Shown piece after piece: positions 8,340 through 18,627 of a stretch of DNA of 64,000 bases. The position numbers and the translations under genes are program-made. The DNA is from Caballeronia humi (lineage in GTDB: Bacteria > Pseudomonadota > Gammaproteobacteria > Burkholderiales > Burkholderiaceae), in contig NZ_FCNW02000019.1 in NCBI RefSeq assembly GCF_001544475.1, positions 1 to 64,000 on the forward strand. The letters run 5' to 3'. The notes beneath the pieces were generated by a model that was not told where the DNA came from, did not search any database, and worked only from the letters and a program-made list of their open reading frames with translations. Position 1 is the stretch's first letter, and the number at the start of each line of letters is the position of its first letter.

Positions 8340-8502
8340 GAATGAAAACTCTCCTTGATTCCACCGCGCCTGTGGCCAGTCGCGGCGGCAAATTCCGGCC
8401 TTGCGGCCCAAGCCGGAGCGGAAGCGCTCCTTAAGTCAAACGTCGATTCTGTGCGTCCAATATTTCGTTGGGAAGACGTAATTCGCGTCTTTATTGCGCG
8501 AT

Positions 8503-8865
8503 TCAACCCATTCGACGCCACGGACGCGCGCCAGCCAGCAGATGCGCATGAATGTGGTACACCTCCTGCCCGCCACCCGGCCCGGTATTGATCACCGTAC
8601 GAAAACCCGTTTCGCCGCCGGTGTACGCGACACCCAGTTCGTCCGCAAGTCGTCCGACCAGACTAACCATTCTACCAAGCAGCGGCGCATCGCTTTCGGT
8701 GCAATGCGAGAGTGTCTCAATATGTTTACGAGGAATCACCAGAACGTGGACCGGCGCGGCTGGGTTGATGTCGTTGAACGCGACAAATTCGTCGTCCTCG
8801 TAGACTTTCTTGCTCGGAAGTTCTCCCGCGGCGATTTTGCAGAAGATGCAGTTTTCGTGGCTCAT
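8503..8865 (-). CDS. hinT: HIT-family purine nucleoside phosphoramidase (HinT-like)
   Basis: Histidine triad proteins hydrolyse nucleoside phosphoramidates such as AMP-lysine adducts. The 120-residue product carries the N-terminal CIFCKIAAGELPS motif, the VHVLVIPRKHIETL strand, and the catalytic triad segment YHIHAHLLAG (HxHxH). The ATG at 8865 (MSHENC) was chosen over an upstream in-frame start. It follows hisE and the DUF4870 gene and precedes tatA, a conserved beta-proteobacterial order, though no functional link is obvious. Confidence 0.93.
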   Translation of the reverse strand: MSHENCIFCKIAAGELPSKKVYEDDEFVAFNDINPAAPVHVLVIPRKHIETLSHCTESDAPLLGRMVSLVGRLADELGVAYTGGETGFRTVINTGPGGGQEVYHIHAHLLAGARPWRRMG

Positions 8866-8901
8866 GGATTTCCCGGTTTGTCTCGAATTCATGCGCGCAG
8901 A

Positions 8902-9294
8902 TCAAAACCAGTCGCGCGGCTCGATCGGCTTCTCTTCGTAAAGATACAGCCAGCCCTTGATCACGCGATACAGCGTCCAGATGCCGACCGCGAACAGCAC
9001 CGGAAAGCCGATCAGCACGAAAAGCAGCGCGACGCCGATCAGGTGACCGAGCACGGCCCACCAGAACGTGCGGATCTGCCACTCGAAGTGCGCTTCGTAA
9101 GGCGTTCCCGCGACGTCGCCGCGCTTCAGGTAATTGATGATGATCGCGATCAGGACGGTGATGCCGCCCGTCAGCCAGTACGCGGCGTAGAGGCCGTAAA
9201 GAACGTGGGTCAGCGTGCGCAGGCCGCGCAGACGTTCGGCTTCGGCCGAATTCTGATACACGGGCGGCGGATAGGGTTCATAGGGCTGATTCAT
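8902..9294 (-). CDS. DUF4870-type small membrane protein
   Basis: The 130-residue product begins with a proline/tyrosine-rich cytoplasmic segment (MNQPYEPYPPPVYQNS), followed by three or four hydrophobic helices: LTHVLYGLYAAYWLTGGITVLIAIII, then FWWAVLGHLIGVALLFVLI and the following GFPVLFAVGIWTLYRVI stretch. This matches the DUF4870 pattern of small helical membrane proteins of unknown function. It lies 36 bases after hisE and 36 before hinT, so it is probably cotranscribed with the his genes. No catalytic residues are evident. Confidence 0.8.
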   Translation of the reverse strand: MNQPYEPYPPPVYQNSAEAERLRGLRTLTHVLYGLYAAYWLTGGITVLIAIIINYLKRGDVAGTPYEAHFEWQIRTFWWAVLGHLIGVALLFVLIGFPVLFAVGIWTLYRVIKGWLYLYEEKPIEPRDWF

Positions 9295-9330
9295 CTCGAT
9301 ATCCCTCCTTCGCCGTGGCGAAAATGCTCG

Positions 9331-9699
9331 TCAGCCGCCGTTTTGCTCGCGCTCGCGCGATTTGCGCAGCGCCTTTTCTTCGATACCCGACAAGCCTTCT
9401 CGCCGTTCGAGTTCGGCGATCACGTCGGCCGGGTTGAGGTCGAAGTGCGACAGCATCACGAGACAGTGGAACCATAAATCGGCGACTTCGCCGACGAGCG
9501 CCTTCGGCGCGCCGCCGTGGCGTGCATCCTTCGCGGCCAGAACGACTTCCGTCGCCTCTTCGCCGATCTTTTTTAAAACGGCGTCGTCACCTTTATGAAA
9601 GAGTCGAGAAACGTAGGATTGTTCCGGATCGCCGCCCTTGCGGCTGTCGATGATAGCGGCGAGGCGCAGCAGCGTGTCCTGCGTGTTGATTTGCGTCAT
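9331..9699 (-). CDS. hisE: Phosphoribosyl-ATP pyrophosphatase
   Basis: HisE hydrolyses PR-ATP to PR-AMP, the second step of histidine synthesis. The 122-residue all-helical product has the MazG-like metal site [14 protein letters not shown] (about residues 44-57) and the downstream [13 protein letters not shown] helix. Here hisE is separate from hisI, unlike the fused enterobacterial HisIE. The ATG at 9699 overlaps the hisI stop by four bases, so the two are probably translationally coupled; an upstream extension in frame is not similar to the family. Confidence 0.95.
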   Translation of the reverse strand: MTQINTQDTLLRLAAIIDSRKGGDPEQSYVSRLFHKGDDAVLKKIGEEATEVVLAAKDARHGGAPKALVGEVADLWFHCLVMLSHFDLNPADVIAELERREGLSGIEEKALRKSREREQNGG

Positions 9700-10100
9700 T
9701 TGTAAATGTGTTCGGGGTCTTTCAGGACCGGTTCGACGGCGAGCCAGTCGCCCTCGTCCGCCGATCCCTCGAATTTCTGGAAAAAGCACGAATGGCGTCC
9801 CGTGTGGCACGCGATGCCCGACACCTGCTCGACTTTCAGCAGCACGACGTCTTCGTCGCAGTCGAGCCGGACTTCGTGCACGTGCTGAACGTGCCCCGAT
9901 TCCTCGCCCTTGAACCACAAGCGTTTGCGGGAACGCGAAAAGTAGACGGCGCGTTTCAGCTCGATGGTTTTCACGAGTGCTTCGCGATCCATCCACGCGA
10001 ACATCAGCACATCACCGCTCGACGCTTCCTGCGCAATCACCGGCACCAGGCCGTTCGCGTCCCATTTGACTTTGTCGAGCCAGTCGTTTTGCGTGCTCAT
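9696..10100 (-). CDS. hisI: Phosphoribosyl-AMP cyclohydrolase
   Basis: HisI opens the purine ring of PR-AMP, the third step of histidine synthesis, using zinc. The 134-residue product has [11 protein letters not shown], the [16 protein letters not shown] strand-turn, the metal-binding [11 protein letters not shown] (three Asp) and the zinc cysteines of [13 protein letters not shown]. It is a stand-alone cyclohydrolase. It starts three bases after hisF and overlaps hisE. Confidence 0.96.
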   Translation of the reverse strand: MSTQNDWLDKVKWDANGLVPVIAQEASSGDVLMFAWMDREALVKTIELKRAVYFSRSRKRLWFKGEESGHVQHVHEVRLDCDEDVVLLKVEQVSGIACHTGRHSCFFQKFEGSADEGDWLAVEPVLKDPEHIYK

Positions 10101-10103
10101 GGC

Positions 10104-10877
10104 TCATATCCTCACCGAAATGCCCTGGTCGGCCATGAAGCGCTTCGCCTCGCCAACCGTGTGCTCGCCGTAGTGAAAGATGCTCGCGGCGAGCACGGCG
10201 TCCGCGCGGCCTTCGACGATGCCGTCCGCCAGATGCTGCAATGATCCGACGCCGCCCGATGCGATTACCGGCACCGGCACCGCGTCCGACACGGCGCGCG
10301 TGAGGGCGAGATCGAAGCCGGATTTAGTGCCGTCGCGATCCATGCTGGTCAGCAGGATTTCGCCCGCGCCGAGTTTAGCCATCTTGCGCGCCCATTCAAT
10401 CGCGTCCAGACCGGTCGCCTTTCGGCCGCCGTGCGTGAACACTTCCCAGCGCGGCGTTTCGCCTTCCGCCGACACCCGCTTCGCGTCGATCGCAACGACG
10501 ATGCACTGCGAGCCGTGCTTGTCCGACGCGTCGCGCACGAGCTGCGGATTCGCCACCGCCGACGAATTCACGCTGATCTTGTCCGCGCCGGCGTTCAACA
10601 GGCGCCGCACGTCCTCGACGGCGCGCACGCCGCCGCCGACCGTCAGCGGAATGAACACCTGCGATGCTACTGACTCGATGATCGGCAGGATCAGGTCGCG
10701 CTGGTCTGAGGTCGCGGTGATGTCGAGGAAGGTTAGTTCGTCGGCGCCCTGGTCATCGTAGCGGCGCGCGATTTCGACGGGGTCGCCGGCGTCGCGCAAT
10801 TCGAGGAAATTCACGCCTTTGACGACGCGCCCGGCGGTCACGTCGAGACAGGGGATGATGCGTTTAGCGAGAGCCAT
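10104..10877 (-). CDS. hisF: Imidazole glycerol phosphate synthase, cyclase subunit
   Basis: HisF forms the IGP synthase with HisH and converts PRFAR plus ammonia into IGP and AICAR. The 257-residue (beta/alpha)8 barrel begins [21 protein letters not shown] with the catalytic Asp in CLDV (about residue 12), has the phosphate-binding loops LTVGGGVR and VIASGGVGS, and the second catalytic Asp in [13 protein letters not shown]. The gene order hisH-hisA-hisF-hisI-hisE is the usual one. Confidence 0.97.
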   Translation of the reverse strand: MALAKRIIPCLDVTAGRVVKGVNFLELRDAGDPVEIARRYDDQGADELTFLDITATSDQRDLILPIIESVASQVFIPLTVGGGVRAVEDVRRLLNAGADKISVNSSAVANPQLVRDASDKHGSQCIVVAIDAKRVSAEGETPRWEVFTHGGRKATGLDAIEWARKMAKLGAGEILLTSMDRDGTKSGFDLALTRAVSDAVPVPVIASGGVGSLQHLADGIVEGRADAVLAASIFHYGEHTVGEAKRFMADQGISVRI

Positions 10878-10964
10878 GTTCTTGCAGATACCGTTTGTAT
10901 GCCAACGCGATGCCGGCGAGCGGCCGATAGCGCGCCGCGCTTCGGCCTTGTAGCCGCGCCGAAA

Positions 10965-11717
10965 TCAGGCGTCGTCGGCTTCGCGCAGCATGTCGGCGCG
11001 CGTTTGCGCGGCAGCGAAATCGAGATCGCCGGAGTAGATCGCGCGGCCGCAGATCACGCCTTCGATGCCTTCGTCTTCCACTTCGCAGAGTGAAGTGATG
11101 TCGTTGAGATTCGACAGGCCGCCACTCGCGATCACGGGAATCTTGACCGCCTGCGCGAGCCGCACCGTCGCTTCGATATTGATGCCCTGGAGCATGCCAT
11201 CGCGGCCGATGTCGGTGTAAATGATCGCCTCGCAGCCGTAGTCCTCGAACTTGCGCGCGAGATCCACGACTTCGTGCCCGGTCAGCTTGCTCCAGCCGTC
11301 GGTTGCGACCTTGCCATCCTTCGCGTCGAGCCCGACGATGATATGGCCCGCAAACGCCGTGCACGCATCCTTCAGGAAGCCGGGATTCTTCACCGCAGCC
11401 GTGCCGATGATGATGTATTCGAGGCCGTCGTCGAGATAGCGCTCGATGGTGTTCAGGTCGCGGATGCCGCCGCCCAATTGCACCGGGATGTCGCTGCCGA
11501 CTTCCTCGATGATTGCGCGAATCGCGTCTTCGTTCCTCGGCTTGCCAGCGAATGCGCCGTTCAGGTCGACGAGATGGAGACGCCGCGCGCCCCGATCGAC
11601 CCAGTGCCGGGCCATCGCCGCCGGATTTTCGGAAAAAATGGTCGCCTGGTCCATATCGCCTTGTTTGAGGCGTACGCACTGACCGTCTTTAAGATCGATG
11701 GCCGGAATGAGCAGCAT
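10965..11717 (-). CDS. hisA: ProFAR isomerase (HisA)
   Basis: HisA carries out the Amadori rearrangement of ProFAR to PRFAR in histidine synthesis. The 250-residue barrel begins [17 protein letters not shown] with the catalytic Asp (D8), has phosphate-binding loops LGGGIRD and VIASGGLSN, and the second catalytic Asp in [10 protein letters not shown]. The 87-base gap to hisF contains nothing I can identify. Confidence 0.97.
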   Translation of the reverse strand: MLLIPAIDLKDGQCVRLKQGDMDQATIFSENPAAMARHWVDRGARRLHLVDLNGAFAGKPRNEDAIRAIIEEVGSDIPVQLGGGIRDLNTIERYLDDGLEYIIIGTAAVKNPGFLKDACTAFAGHIIVGLDAKDGKVATDGWSKLTGHEVVDLARKFEDYGCEAIIYTDIGRDGMLQGINIEATVRLAQAVKIPVIASGGLSNLNDITSLCEVEDEGIEGVICGRAIYSGDLDFAAAQTRADMLREADDA

Positions 11718-11873
11718 AGAAATCGCGTGTTATCTGGTAAAGGTTGGTCAAAACGATTGCGAACGTGAGGCGCTGCGCCGTGTTCCCAACCGTCTCGCTA
11801 GTGTAGTACAAGTCTTGCAACGCTCGCGGATGCAATCGGCATACGCCGGAATGCCGGAATTTGCGCAAAAAAA

Positions 11874-12515
11874 TTACGGATTCCAGTGCACGAAATTGCG
11901 ATACAGGCGCAGGCCCGCGTCGGCGCTCTTTTCGGGGTGGAACTGGGTCGCGAAGATGTTGTCGCGTGCCACGGCCGACGTGAACGGCGTCCCGTAGACG
12001 GTTTCGCCCGCCGTATGCGCCGGATCGGCGGGCGCCACGTAATAGCTATGCACGAAGTAGAAGAACGCGCCGTCCGCGACGCCGTCCCAGAGCGCGTGCC
12101 GCTGCGTCTGGCGCACGCGGTTCCAGCCCATCTGCGGGACCTTGAAGCGCGAGCCGTCGTCCTGGAGCTGGCCGTCGAGCTGAAAACGCACGACCTTGCC
12201 GGGAAACAGGCCCAAGCCGTTCGTATCGCCTTCCTCGCTCCAGTCAAAAAGCATCTGCTCGCCGACGCATACGCCAAGCATCGGCTTGTCGCGCGCGGCT
12301 TCCAGCACGGCTTCCTGCAGGCCGGAGGCGCCGAGATGGCCCATGCAGTCGCGCATCGCACCCTGTCCGGGCAGCACGATGCGCTCGGCCGCGCGAATCG
12401 CCTCGGGGTGCTCGACGATCGCCACGTCGGCTTCCGGGGCCGCCTTCTTCAGCGCCTGATACACCGAGCGCAGGTTGCCCATTCCGTAATCAACAATCGC
12501 TATCGAAGTTTTCAT
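11874..12515 (-). CDS. hisH: Imidazole glycerol phosphate synthase, glutamine amidotransferase subunit
   Basis: HisH releases ammonia from glutamine and channels it into HisF. The 213-residue class I amidotransferase has the nucleophile C83 in [10 protein letters not shown] and the catalytic pair H193 and E195 in ATQFHPEKS, plus the N-terminal [11 protein letters not shown]. The ATG at 12515 overlaps the marC stop (ATGA), so it is translated right after MarC. A 156-base gap downstream (11718-11873) before hisA holds no evident feature. Confidence 0.97.
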   Translation of the reverse strand: MKTSIAIVDYGMGNLRSVYQALKKAAPEADVAIVEHPEAIRAAERIVLPGQGAMRDCMGHLGASGLQEAVLEAARDKPMLGVCVGEQMLFDWSEEGDTNGLGLFPGKVVRFQLDGQLQDDGSRFKVPQMGWNRVRQTQRHALWDGVADGAFFYFVHSYYVAPADPAHTAGETVYGTPFTSAVARDNIFATQFHPEKSADAGLRLYRNFVHWNP

Positions 12516-13132
12516 TTCAAGGTAGGCAGCAAGGCCTTCAATCCGTCGACGATGAATTCCACCGCCAAAGCCGACAACATCAATCCCATCAGACGCGTGC
12601 CGATATTGATGCCGGTGCGCCCGACCCAGCGCGCGATCGGCTCGGCCAGGTTCAGCGCGCCGAAGCAGAGGCCCGCGAGCACCGCGCCGATCACGATCAG
12701 GCCGATGCGGTCGTACCAGTGCGCCGCATTCGCAGAATAGACGATCACGGTGCTGATCGAGCCCGGCCCGGTCAAAAGCGGAATCGCGAGCGGCACGACG
12801 GCGACGCTGTCCTTCAACTCGGCCTCGTGGCGCTCTTCCGGCGTGGAACGCGTGTTGCCGATCTGCGCGTTCAGCATGTTGATCGCCATCAGCAACATGA
12901 TGATGCCGCCGCCAACTTCAAGCGATCCGACCGAAATCCCGAAAAACGCGATGATCTGCTGGCCGAGCAGCCCCGTCACCGCGATCACGCAGAACACCGA
13001 GATCGATGCAATGCGGATCGTGTTGCGCTTCTCAAACCCGGACTGTTGTGCGGTCAGGCTCAAAAAGAAAGGGATCGCGCCGACCGGGTTGATCAGCGCG
13101 AGCAGGGAAATAAACGATTTGAGCAGGTCCAT
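12512..13132 (-). CDS. MarC-family inner-membrane protein
   Basis: MarC/SNARE-like proteins are six-helix membrane proteins of uncertain function; the original link to multiple antibiotic resistance was not upheld. The 206-residue product begins [24 protein letters not shown], has the internal [13 protein letters not shown] helix, a charged loop with [29 protein letters not shown], and further helices. I chose the ATG at 13132 over an upstream one because the family begins with the hydrophobic helix. It is embedded between hisB and hisH with a 4-base overlap to hisH. Confidence 0.88.
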   Translation of the reverse strand: MDLLKSFISLLALINPVGAIPFFLSLTAQQSGFEKRNTIRIASISVFCVIAVTGLLGQQIIAFFGISVGSLEVGGGIIMLLMAINMLNAQIGNTRSTPEERHEAELKDSVAVVPLAIPLLTGPGSISTVIVYSANAAHWYDRIGLIVIGAVLAGLCFGALNLAEPIARWVGRTGINIGTRLMGLMLSALAVEFIVDGLKALLPTLK

Positions 13133-13197
13133 TGCGGGCCGTTGGAGCACTTCATACGCGGGCATGCGCCCGGTTCGTTCCCGCCATCCGGCGGCGC

Positions 13198-13785
13198 CTA
13201 GAGGCTGCCCTTGGTCGACGGAATCTGGCCGGCCGCGCGCTCGTCGAACTCGACAGCCATGCGCAACGCCCGGCCGAACGCCTTGAACACGGTCTCGACC
13301 TGATGGTGCGCATTGATGCCGCGCAGGTTGTCGATGTGCAGCGTCACGCCCGCGTGATTCACGAAGCCGCGGAAGAATTCGATGGTGAGATCGACGTCGA
13401 ACGTGCCGATGCGCGCGCGCGTGAACGGCACGTGGAATTCGAGGCCCGGACGGCCCGAAAAGTCGATCACGACGCGCGACAGCGCTTCATCCAGCGGCAC
13501 GTATGAATGGCCGTAGCGGCGAATGCCCTTGCGATCGCCGATGGCCTTCGCCACCGCCTGCCCGAGCGTGATGCCGGTATCTTCGACCGTATGGTGATCG
13601 TCGATATGGAGGTCGCCATGCGCTTCGACTTCGAGGTCGAAGAGGCCGTGGCGCGCGATCTGGTCGAGCATATGGTCGAGGAACGGCACGCCGGTGGCGA
13701 GCTTCTGCTTGCCGGTGCCGTCCAGATCGAGCTTCACACGGATCTGCGTTTCGCTGGTGTTGCGAACGACTTCCGCAATACGCAT
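13198..13785 (-). CDS. hisB: Imidazoleglycerol-phosphate dehydratase
   Basis: HisB dehydrates IGP to imidazole acetol phosphate. The 195-residue product is the single-domain form without the phosphatase domain found in enterobacterial HisB. The two manganese-binding histidine motifs are visible: [13 protein letters not shown] (about residues 60-72) and [14 protein letters not shown] (about 157-170). Histidinol phosphatase must therefore be encoded elsewhere. It lies 32 bases after hisC. Confidence 0.97.
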   Translation of the reverse strand: MRIAEVVRNTSETQIRVKLDLDGTGKQKLATGVPFLDHMLDQIARHGLFDLEVEAHGDLHIDDHHTVEDTGITLGQAVAKAIGDRKGIRRYGHSYVPLDEALSRVVIDFSGRPGLEFHVPFTRARIGTFDVDLTIEFFRGFVNHAGVTLHIDNLRGINAHHQVETVFKAFGRALRMAVEFDERAAGQIPSTKGSL

Positions 13786-13817
13786 GGTGTTTCCTTGAGA
13801 CTTTTTAAGAAGAGGGT

Positions 13818-14888
13818 TCAGTGCAACGCGAGCTTCAGGGCGGCGATCATCTGCGCGTTCTCATCAGCCGATCCGACCGTCAAACGCACGCAATTTGCCA
13901 GCAATGGGTGCATTTTACTCACGTTTTTGATCAAAACCCGCGATGTCAGCAGGGTTTCGAAGGTCACGGCCGCGTCGGGCACGCGCACCAGCAGAAAGTT
14001 GCCCGCGCTCGGAAATACGGTGGCGCCGGGCAGCGCCGCGACGGCCTTCGCCAGCTTCGTACGCTCGGCGCGTAGCTCGGCGGCTTGCGCGTCGAGCACG
14101 CCGAGGTGATCGAGCAGGAAATCGGCGGTGGCTTGCGTCAGGACGTTGATGTTGTATGGCGGGCGCACCTTGTCGAACTCGGTGATCCACTTCGCCGTGC
14201 CCGCCATGTAACCGAGCCGGATGCCCGCAAGACCGAGCTTCGAGACCGTGCGCATCACGACGACGTTGTCGAACTCCGCCGCGCGCGGCAGCCAGCTCTT
14301 TTCGGCGAACGGCTGGTACGCCTCGTCGATCACGACGAGGCTCTTCTTTGCCGCCGCGGTCACGCGCTCGATGGCGTCGTCGTCGTAGAGCGTGCCGGTC
14401 GGGTTGTTCGGGTACGCGAGATACACCAGCGCGGGCGTGTGCTCGTCGATCGCGGCGATGAGCGCGTCGGCGTCGAGCGTGAAGTCGGCGTTGAGCGGCA
14501 CGCCAATGAATTCGAGATGCGCGAACGCCGCCGACATCTGGTACATCACGAAGCCCGGCACCGGCGCCACGACCTTGGCGCCCGGCTTCGCGCACGCCAT
14601 CGACAACATGCTGATCAGTTCGTCCGACCCGTTGCCGAGCAGTACTTCGCACGCGGGCGGAACGTGCATCGCGCGCTTGATCTTCGCGAGCAGGCCGGCC
14701 GGGCGCGGCGCCGGATAGCGGTTCAGCGCGACGCCCGCCAGATGTTCGCCGAGCTTCGTGGCGAGCTCGGCGGGGAGGCGGTACGGGTTTTCCATCGCGT
14801 CGAGCTTGATCAGGCCCGTGGCGTCGGGCACGGGGTAGCTCGTCATCGAAAGGATGTCGGGGCGGATGATGTCGTGTGGTGTCGTCAT
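13818..14888 (-). CDS. hisC: Histidinol-phosphate aminotransferase
   Basis: HisC transaminates imidazole acetol phosphate with glutamate. The 356-residue fold-type I PLP enzyme shows NPYRLP near the N terminus, [11 protein letters not shown], the [13 protein letters not shown] segment, [13 protein letters not shown] with the PLP-binding Asp, and the Schiff-base lysine in [15 protein letters not shown]. Length and motifs fit HisC rather than other class II aminotransferases, and the location between hisB and hisD settles it. Confidence 0.96.
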   Translation of the reverse strand: MTTPHDIIRPDILSMTSYPVPDATGLIKLDAMENPYRLPAELATKLGEHLAGVALNRYPAPRPAGLLAKIKRAMHVPPACEVLLGNGSDELISMLSMACAKPGAKVVAPVPGFVMYQMSAAFAHLEFIGVPLNADFTLDADALIAAIDEHTPALVYLAYPNNPTGTLYDDDAIERVTAAAKKSLVVIDEAYQPFAEKSWLPRAAEFDNVVVMRTVSKLGLAGIRLGYMAGTAKWITEFDKVRPPYNINVLTQATADFLLDHLGVLDAQAAELRAERTKLAKAVAALPGATVFPSAGNFLLVRVPDAAVTFETLLTSRVLIKNVSKMHPLLANCVRLTVGSADENAQMIAALKLALH

Positions 14889-14954
14889 GGTTTTAACTGG
14901 CCGCTCTCGTCGGCCACACGGCGGCTCTTGGGGCCGCCTGTCCCCGTTCGGCCG

Positions 14955-16280
14955 TTACTGGCCCATGTTCTTCATGCGGTATTCGGCGCTGCGGGCGTGC
15001 GCCTGCAAGCCTTCGCCGTACGCGAGTTCCGCCGCGATTTCGCCGAGCGTCTGCGCGCCTTCCGCGCTCACTTCGATCACGCTCGAACGCTTCATGAAAT
15101 CGTAAACACCGAGCGGCGACGAAAAGCGCGCCGTGCGCGACGTCGGCAGGACGTGGTTCGGGCCGGCGCAATAATCGCCCAGGCTCTCGCTCGTGTAGCG
15201 GCCGAGGAAGATCGCGCCGGCGTGGCGAATCTGCGCGGCCCAGTGATGCGGATCGAGCGCGGAGATTTCGAGATGCTCCGGCGCGATATCGTTGGCGATC
15301 GTGCAGGCTTCGGCCATGTCCTTCACCTTGACGAGCGCGCCGCGGTCTTCGAGGGAGCGCTGGATCACGTCGCGGCGCGGCATCGACGGCAGCAATTCGA
15401 CGATCGCGTCCTCCACGCGCTGAATGAACGCCGCATCCGGACACAGCAGGATCGATTGCGCGAGCTCGTCGTGCTCGGCTTGCGAGAAGAGGTCCATCGC
15501 GACCCAGCGCGGATCGGTGGTGCCGTCGCAGATCACGAGGATTTCGGACGGCCCCGCGATCATGTCGATGCCGACCGTGCCGAACACGCGGCGCTTAGCC
15601 GACGCCACATACGCGTTGCCCGGACCGCAGATCTTGTCGACGGCCGGCACTGATTCCGTGCCGTACGCGAGCGCGCCGACCGCCTGCGCCCCGCCGATCG
15701 TGAACACGCGATCCACGCCGCCGAGCAGCGCGGCCGCGAGCACGAGCGGGTTCTTCACGCCATCGGGCGTCGGCACGACCATCACGATTTCCCTGACGCC
15801 CGCGACGCGCGCCGGAATCGCGTTCATCAGTACCGACGACGGATACGCCGCCTTGCCGCCCGGCACGTAGATGCCCGCGCGATCGAGCGGCGTGACTTTC
15901 TGGCCGAGGACGGTGCCATCGGCTTCGGTGTACTGCCAGCTATGGCTGCCGCATTCGATCCGCTGCTTCTCGTGATACCCGCGCACCCGCGCAGCCGCCG
16001 CTTCCAGCGCGGCGCGGCGCTTCGGTTCGAGCCCTTCCAGCGCAGCCTCCAGTTCCGAAGGCGGCAGTTCGAGCGCCGCGACGCTCGTCGCTTTCAGCCG
16101 GTCGAACTGGTTCGTGTAGTCGAGCACGGCTTCGTCGCCGCGCGCCTTCACGTCGGCGAGAATCTGCGCGACCGAACGCTCGATCGCTTCGTCCTCGCTC
16201 GCCTCGAACGCGAGCACCGCGTGCAGTGCCGGGTGAAAACCGTTGGCGCTGGAATCGAGTTTGCGAATCTTGATAGACAT
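14955..16280 (-). CDS. hisD: Histidinol dehydrogenase
   Basis: HisD oxidises histidinol to histidine in two NAD-dependent steps with zinc. The 441-residue product contains [20 protein letters not shown], the [16 protein letters not shown] nucleotide segment, [15 protein letters not shown], the [12 protein letters not shown] stretch, [14 protein letters not shown] with zinc ligands, and [20 protein letters not shown] near the C terminus. It lies 46 bases after hisG and 66 before hisC. Confidence 0.97.
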   Translation of the reverse strand: MSIKIRKLDSSANGFHPALHAVLAFEASEDEAIERSVAQILADVKARGDEAVLDYTNQFDRLKATSVAALELPPSELEAALEGLEPKRRAALEAAAARVRGYHEKQRIECGSHSWQYTEADGTVLGQKVTPLDRAGIYVPGGKAAYPSSVLMNAIPARVAGVREIVMVVPTPDGVKNPLVLAAALLGGVDRVFTIGGAQAVGALAYGTESVPAVDKICGPGNAYVASAKRRVFGTVGIDMIAGPSEILVICDGTTDPRWVAMDLFSQAEHDELAQSILLCPDAAFIQRVEDAIVELLPSMPRRDVIQRSLEDRGALVKVKDMAEACTIANDIAPEHLEISALDPHHWAAQIRHAGAIFLGRYTSESLGDYCAGPNHVLPTSRTARFSSPLGVYDFMKRSSVIEVSAEGAQTLGEIAAELAYGEGLQAHARSAEYRMKNMGQ

Positions 16281-16326
16281 GCTGGTTTTCCGTTTCAGTA
16301 TCGCGTGCGATTGAAAACGCGCACGC

Positions 16327-17019
16327 TCAGTTGCCGTTGCCCACCGACGCGCGTTCGAACGCGTCGAGGTACGGCTTCAGCGCCGCGCGCTTCAGCTTAA
16401 GCGCAGCCTGATTGACGACGAGTCGCGACGAAATCTGCATGATTTCCTCGACCTCGACGAGATTGTTTGCCCGCAACGTGCCGCCCGAGCTGACCAGATC
16501 GACGATCGCGTCGGCCAAACCGACGAGCGGCGCCAGTTCCATCGATCCGTACAGCTTGATCAAGTCGACGTGCACGCCCTTCGACGCGAAATGCTCGCGC
16601 GCCACTTCCACGTATTTCGTCGCGACGCGCAACCGAGCGCCTTGGCGCACGGCGCTCGCGTAATCGAAACCGGCTTTCACCGCCACCGACATCCGGCAGC
16701 GCGCGATGTTCAGGTCGACCGGCTGGTACAGCCCGCCGCCGCCGTGCTCGATCAGCACGTCCTTGCCCGCGACGCCGAAGTCCGCCGCGCCGTATTCGAC
16801 GTAGGTCGGCACGTCGGTCGCGCGCACGATGATCACGCGCAGGTTCGGATTCGTGGTCGGCAGGATCAGCTTGCGCGAGCTCTCCGGGTCTTCGGCGACC
16901 TGCACGCCGGCCGCCGCCAGCAACGGCAGCGTCTCGTCGAAGATACGCCCTTTCGACAGCGCGAGCGTCAGCGGCGCGCTCGCCTCCACCGACGACGAAG
17001 TCTGCGGCACCGAGCTCAT
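16327..17019 (-). CDS. hisG: ATP phosphoribosyltransferase, short (HisZ-dependent) form
   Basis: HisG catalyses the first step of histidine synthesis, joining PRPP and ATP. The 230-residue product has [16 protein letters not shown], the [22 protein letters not shown] segment, and the PRPP-binding loop [19 protein letters not shown], then ends without the regulatory C-terminal domain of the long form. Short HisG enzymes need the HisS-like subunit HisZ, which is not in this window. The ATG at 17019 overlaps the murA stop by four bases. Confidence 0.95.
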   Translation of the reverse strand: MSSVPQTSSSVEASAPLTLALSKGRIFDETLPLLAAAGVQVAEDPESSRKLILPTTNPNLRVIIVRATDVPTYVEYGAADFGVAGKDVLIEHGGGGLYQPVDLNIARCRMSVAVKAGFDYASAVRQGARLRVATKYVEVAREHFASKGVHVDLIKLYGSMELAPLVGLADAIVDLVSSGGTLRANNLVEVEEIMQISSRLVVNQAALKLKRAALKPYLDAFERASVGNGN

Positions 17020-18287
17020 TGCTCGCTCCCGCTGCCCTTGATGCGGCTCACCCTCGCGCCGACCGCCGTCAGCTTCGCTTCCATGCGGTCGTAGCCGCGA
17101 TCGAGGTGATAGATGCGGTCGATCAGCGTGTCGCCGTCCGCGCACATCGCCGCGATCACGAGACTCGCCGACGCGCGCAGATCGGTTGCCATCACCTTCG
17201 CGCCCGACAGCTTCTCGACGCCCGTCACGAGCGCCGTGTTCCCGTCGATCGTGATGTGCGCGCCGAGCCGGTTCAGTTCCTGGACGTGCATGAAGCGGTT
17301 CTCGAAGATCGTCTCGACAACCTGCGACGTGCCCATCGCGATCGCGTTGAGGGCCATGAACTGCGCCTGCATGTCGGTCGGGAACGCGGGGTATTCGGAG
17401 GTGCGGAAACTCACCGCTTCGGGACGCTTCGCCATCTTCACCCGCATCCAGCTATTGCCTTCCTCGATCGATACGCCCGCTTCGCGCAGCTTCGACGTCA
17501 CGGCATCCAGCAACCCCGGACTCACGTGACGCAGCGTCACGTCGCCGCCAGCGGCCGCGACCGCGCACAGGAAGGTGCCCGCCTCGATGCGGTCCGGCAC
17601 GACCGAATGGCGCGCGCCGTGCAGCTTCTCGACGCCCTGGATCACAAGCCGGTCCGAGCCGATGCCATCGATCTTCGCGCCCATCTTCACAAGCAGATGC
17701 GCCAGATCGCTCACTTCCGGCTCGCGCGCGGCGTTTTCAATCACCGTTTCGCCGTCGGCGAGAACCGCCGCCATCAGCAGGTTTTCCGTGCCGGTAACCG
17801 TGATCATGTCGGTGATGATGCGCGCGCCTTTCAGCCGCTTCGCCCGCGCTTCGATAAAACCGTGCTCGATGTTGATCTCGGCGCCCATCGCCAGCAGGCC
17901 CTTGATGTGCTGGTCAACCGGACGCGCGCCGATCGCGCAGCCGCCCGGCAGCGACACCTTCGCCTCGCCGAAGCGCGCAACGAGCGGCCCGAGCACGAGA
18001 ATCGACGCGCGCATCGTCTTGACCATTTCGTACGGAGCGACGAGGTTGTCGACCTTCGACGCATTCAGCGTCACGCGGCCGTCGCCGCTTACTTCCGAAT
18101 TCACGCCCATCTGGCGCAACAGCTTGAGCATGGTGCGCACGTCCTGCAGATTCGGAACGTTTTCGAGATGGACGTCGTCGGCGGTGAGCAGGCTCGCGCA
18201 GAGAATCGGCAGCGCCGCGTTCTTCGCACCCGATACGACGATTTCGCCCGAGAGCTTCGTGCCCCCAGTGATGACCAGTTTGTCCAT
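17016..18287 (-). CDS. murA: UDP-N-acetylglucosamine 1-carboxyvinyltransferase
   Basis: MurA catalyses the first committed step of peptidoglycan synthesis, adding enolpyruvate from PEP to UDP-GlcNAc, and is the fosfomycin target. The 423-residue EPSP-synthase-type product starts [28 protein letters not shown], carries the catalytic cysteine C117 in [16 protein letters not shown] (fosfomycin-sensitive type), and has [18 protein letters not shown] and [13 protein letters not shown]. It sits between bolA and hisG, a conserved order in this lineage. Confidence 0.97.
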   Translation of the reverse strand: MDKLVITGGTKLSGEIVVSGAKNAALPILCASLLTADDVHLENVPNLQDVRTMLKLLRQMGVNSEVSGDGRVTLNASKVDNLVAPYEMVKTMRASILVLGPLVARFGEAKVSLPGGCAIGARPVDQHIKGLLAMGAEINIEHGFIEARAKRLKGARIITDMITVTGTENLLMAAVLADGETVIENAAREPEVSDLAHLLVKMGAKIDGIGSDRLVIQGVEKLHGARHSVVPDRIEAGTFLCAVAAAGGDVTLRHVSPGLLDAVTSKLREAGVSIEEGNSWMRVKMAKRPEAVSFRTSEYPAFPTDMQAQFMALNAIAMGTSQVVETIFENRFMHVQELNRLGAHITIDGNTALVTGVEKLSGAKVMATDLRASASLVIAAMCADGDTLIDRIYHLDRGYDRMEAKLTAVGARVSRIKGSGSEQ

Positions 18288-18368
18288 GCTTGCTGTCCTT
18301 CTACCTTGCTTCTCTGCTGCGGCGCCTGGGTCGGCGTCGCGGTTGACTTGAATTGAGCGCTGCCCGGC

Positions 18369-18608
18369 TTATGCCGATTTCCATTCGTCCGGCGTCAGCG
18401 TCTTCATGCTGAGCGCGTGAATTTCGGCGCGCATGCGGTCGCCGAGGGCCGCGTACACCAGTTGATGCCGCGCGATGAGGCGCTTGCCCTGGAATGCATC
18501 GCTCACGATGGTGGCGAAAAAGTGCTGCCCGTCGCCCTCTACTTCCAGATGCTGGCAGGCAAGCCCGCCAGCGATGTAATCCTTCACTTGTTCCGGGGTC
18601 GGCAACAT
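18369..18608 (-). CDS. ibaG: BolA-family protein (IbaG/YrbA type)
   Basis: Short BolA proteins partner with monothiol glutaredoxins in iron-sulfur cluster handling; IbaG is linked to acid resistance in E. coli. The 79-residue product starts MLPTPEQVKDYI and contains the CQHLEVEGDGQHFFATIVSDAF and RHQLVYAALGDRM segments typical of the class, including the conserved His and Cys. An upstream extension in frame is not family-like. E. coli ibaG also lies immediately before murA and after the mla operon, so the neighbourhood supports the name. Confidence 0.9.
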   Translation of the reverse strand: MLPTPEQVKDYIAGGLACQHLEVEGDGQHFFATIVSDAFQGKRLIARHQLVYAALGDRMRAEIHALSMKTLTPDEWKSA

Positions 18609-18627
18609 CGGAAGTCTCCTTGAATAT

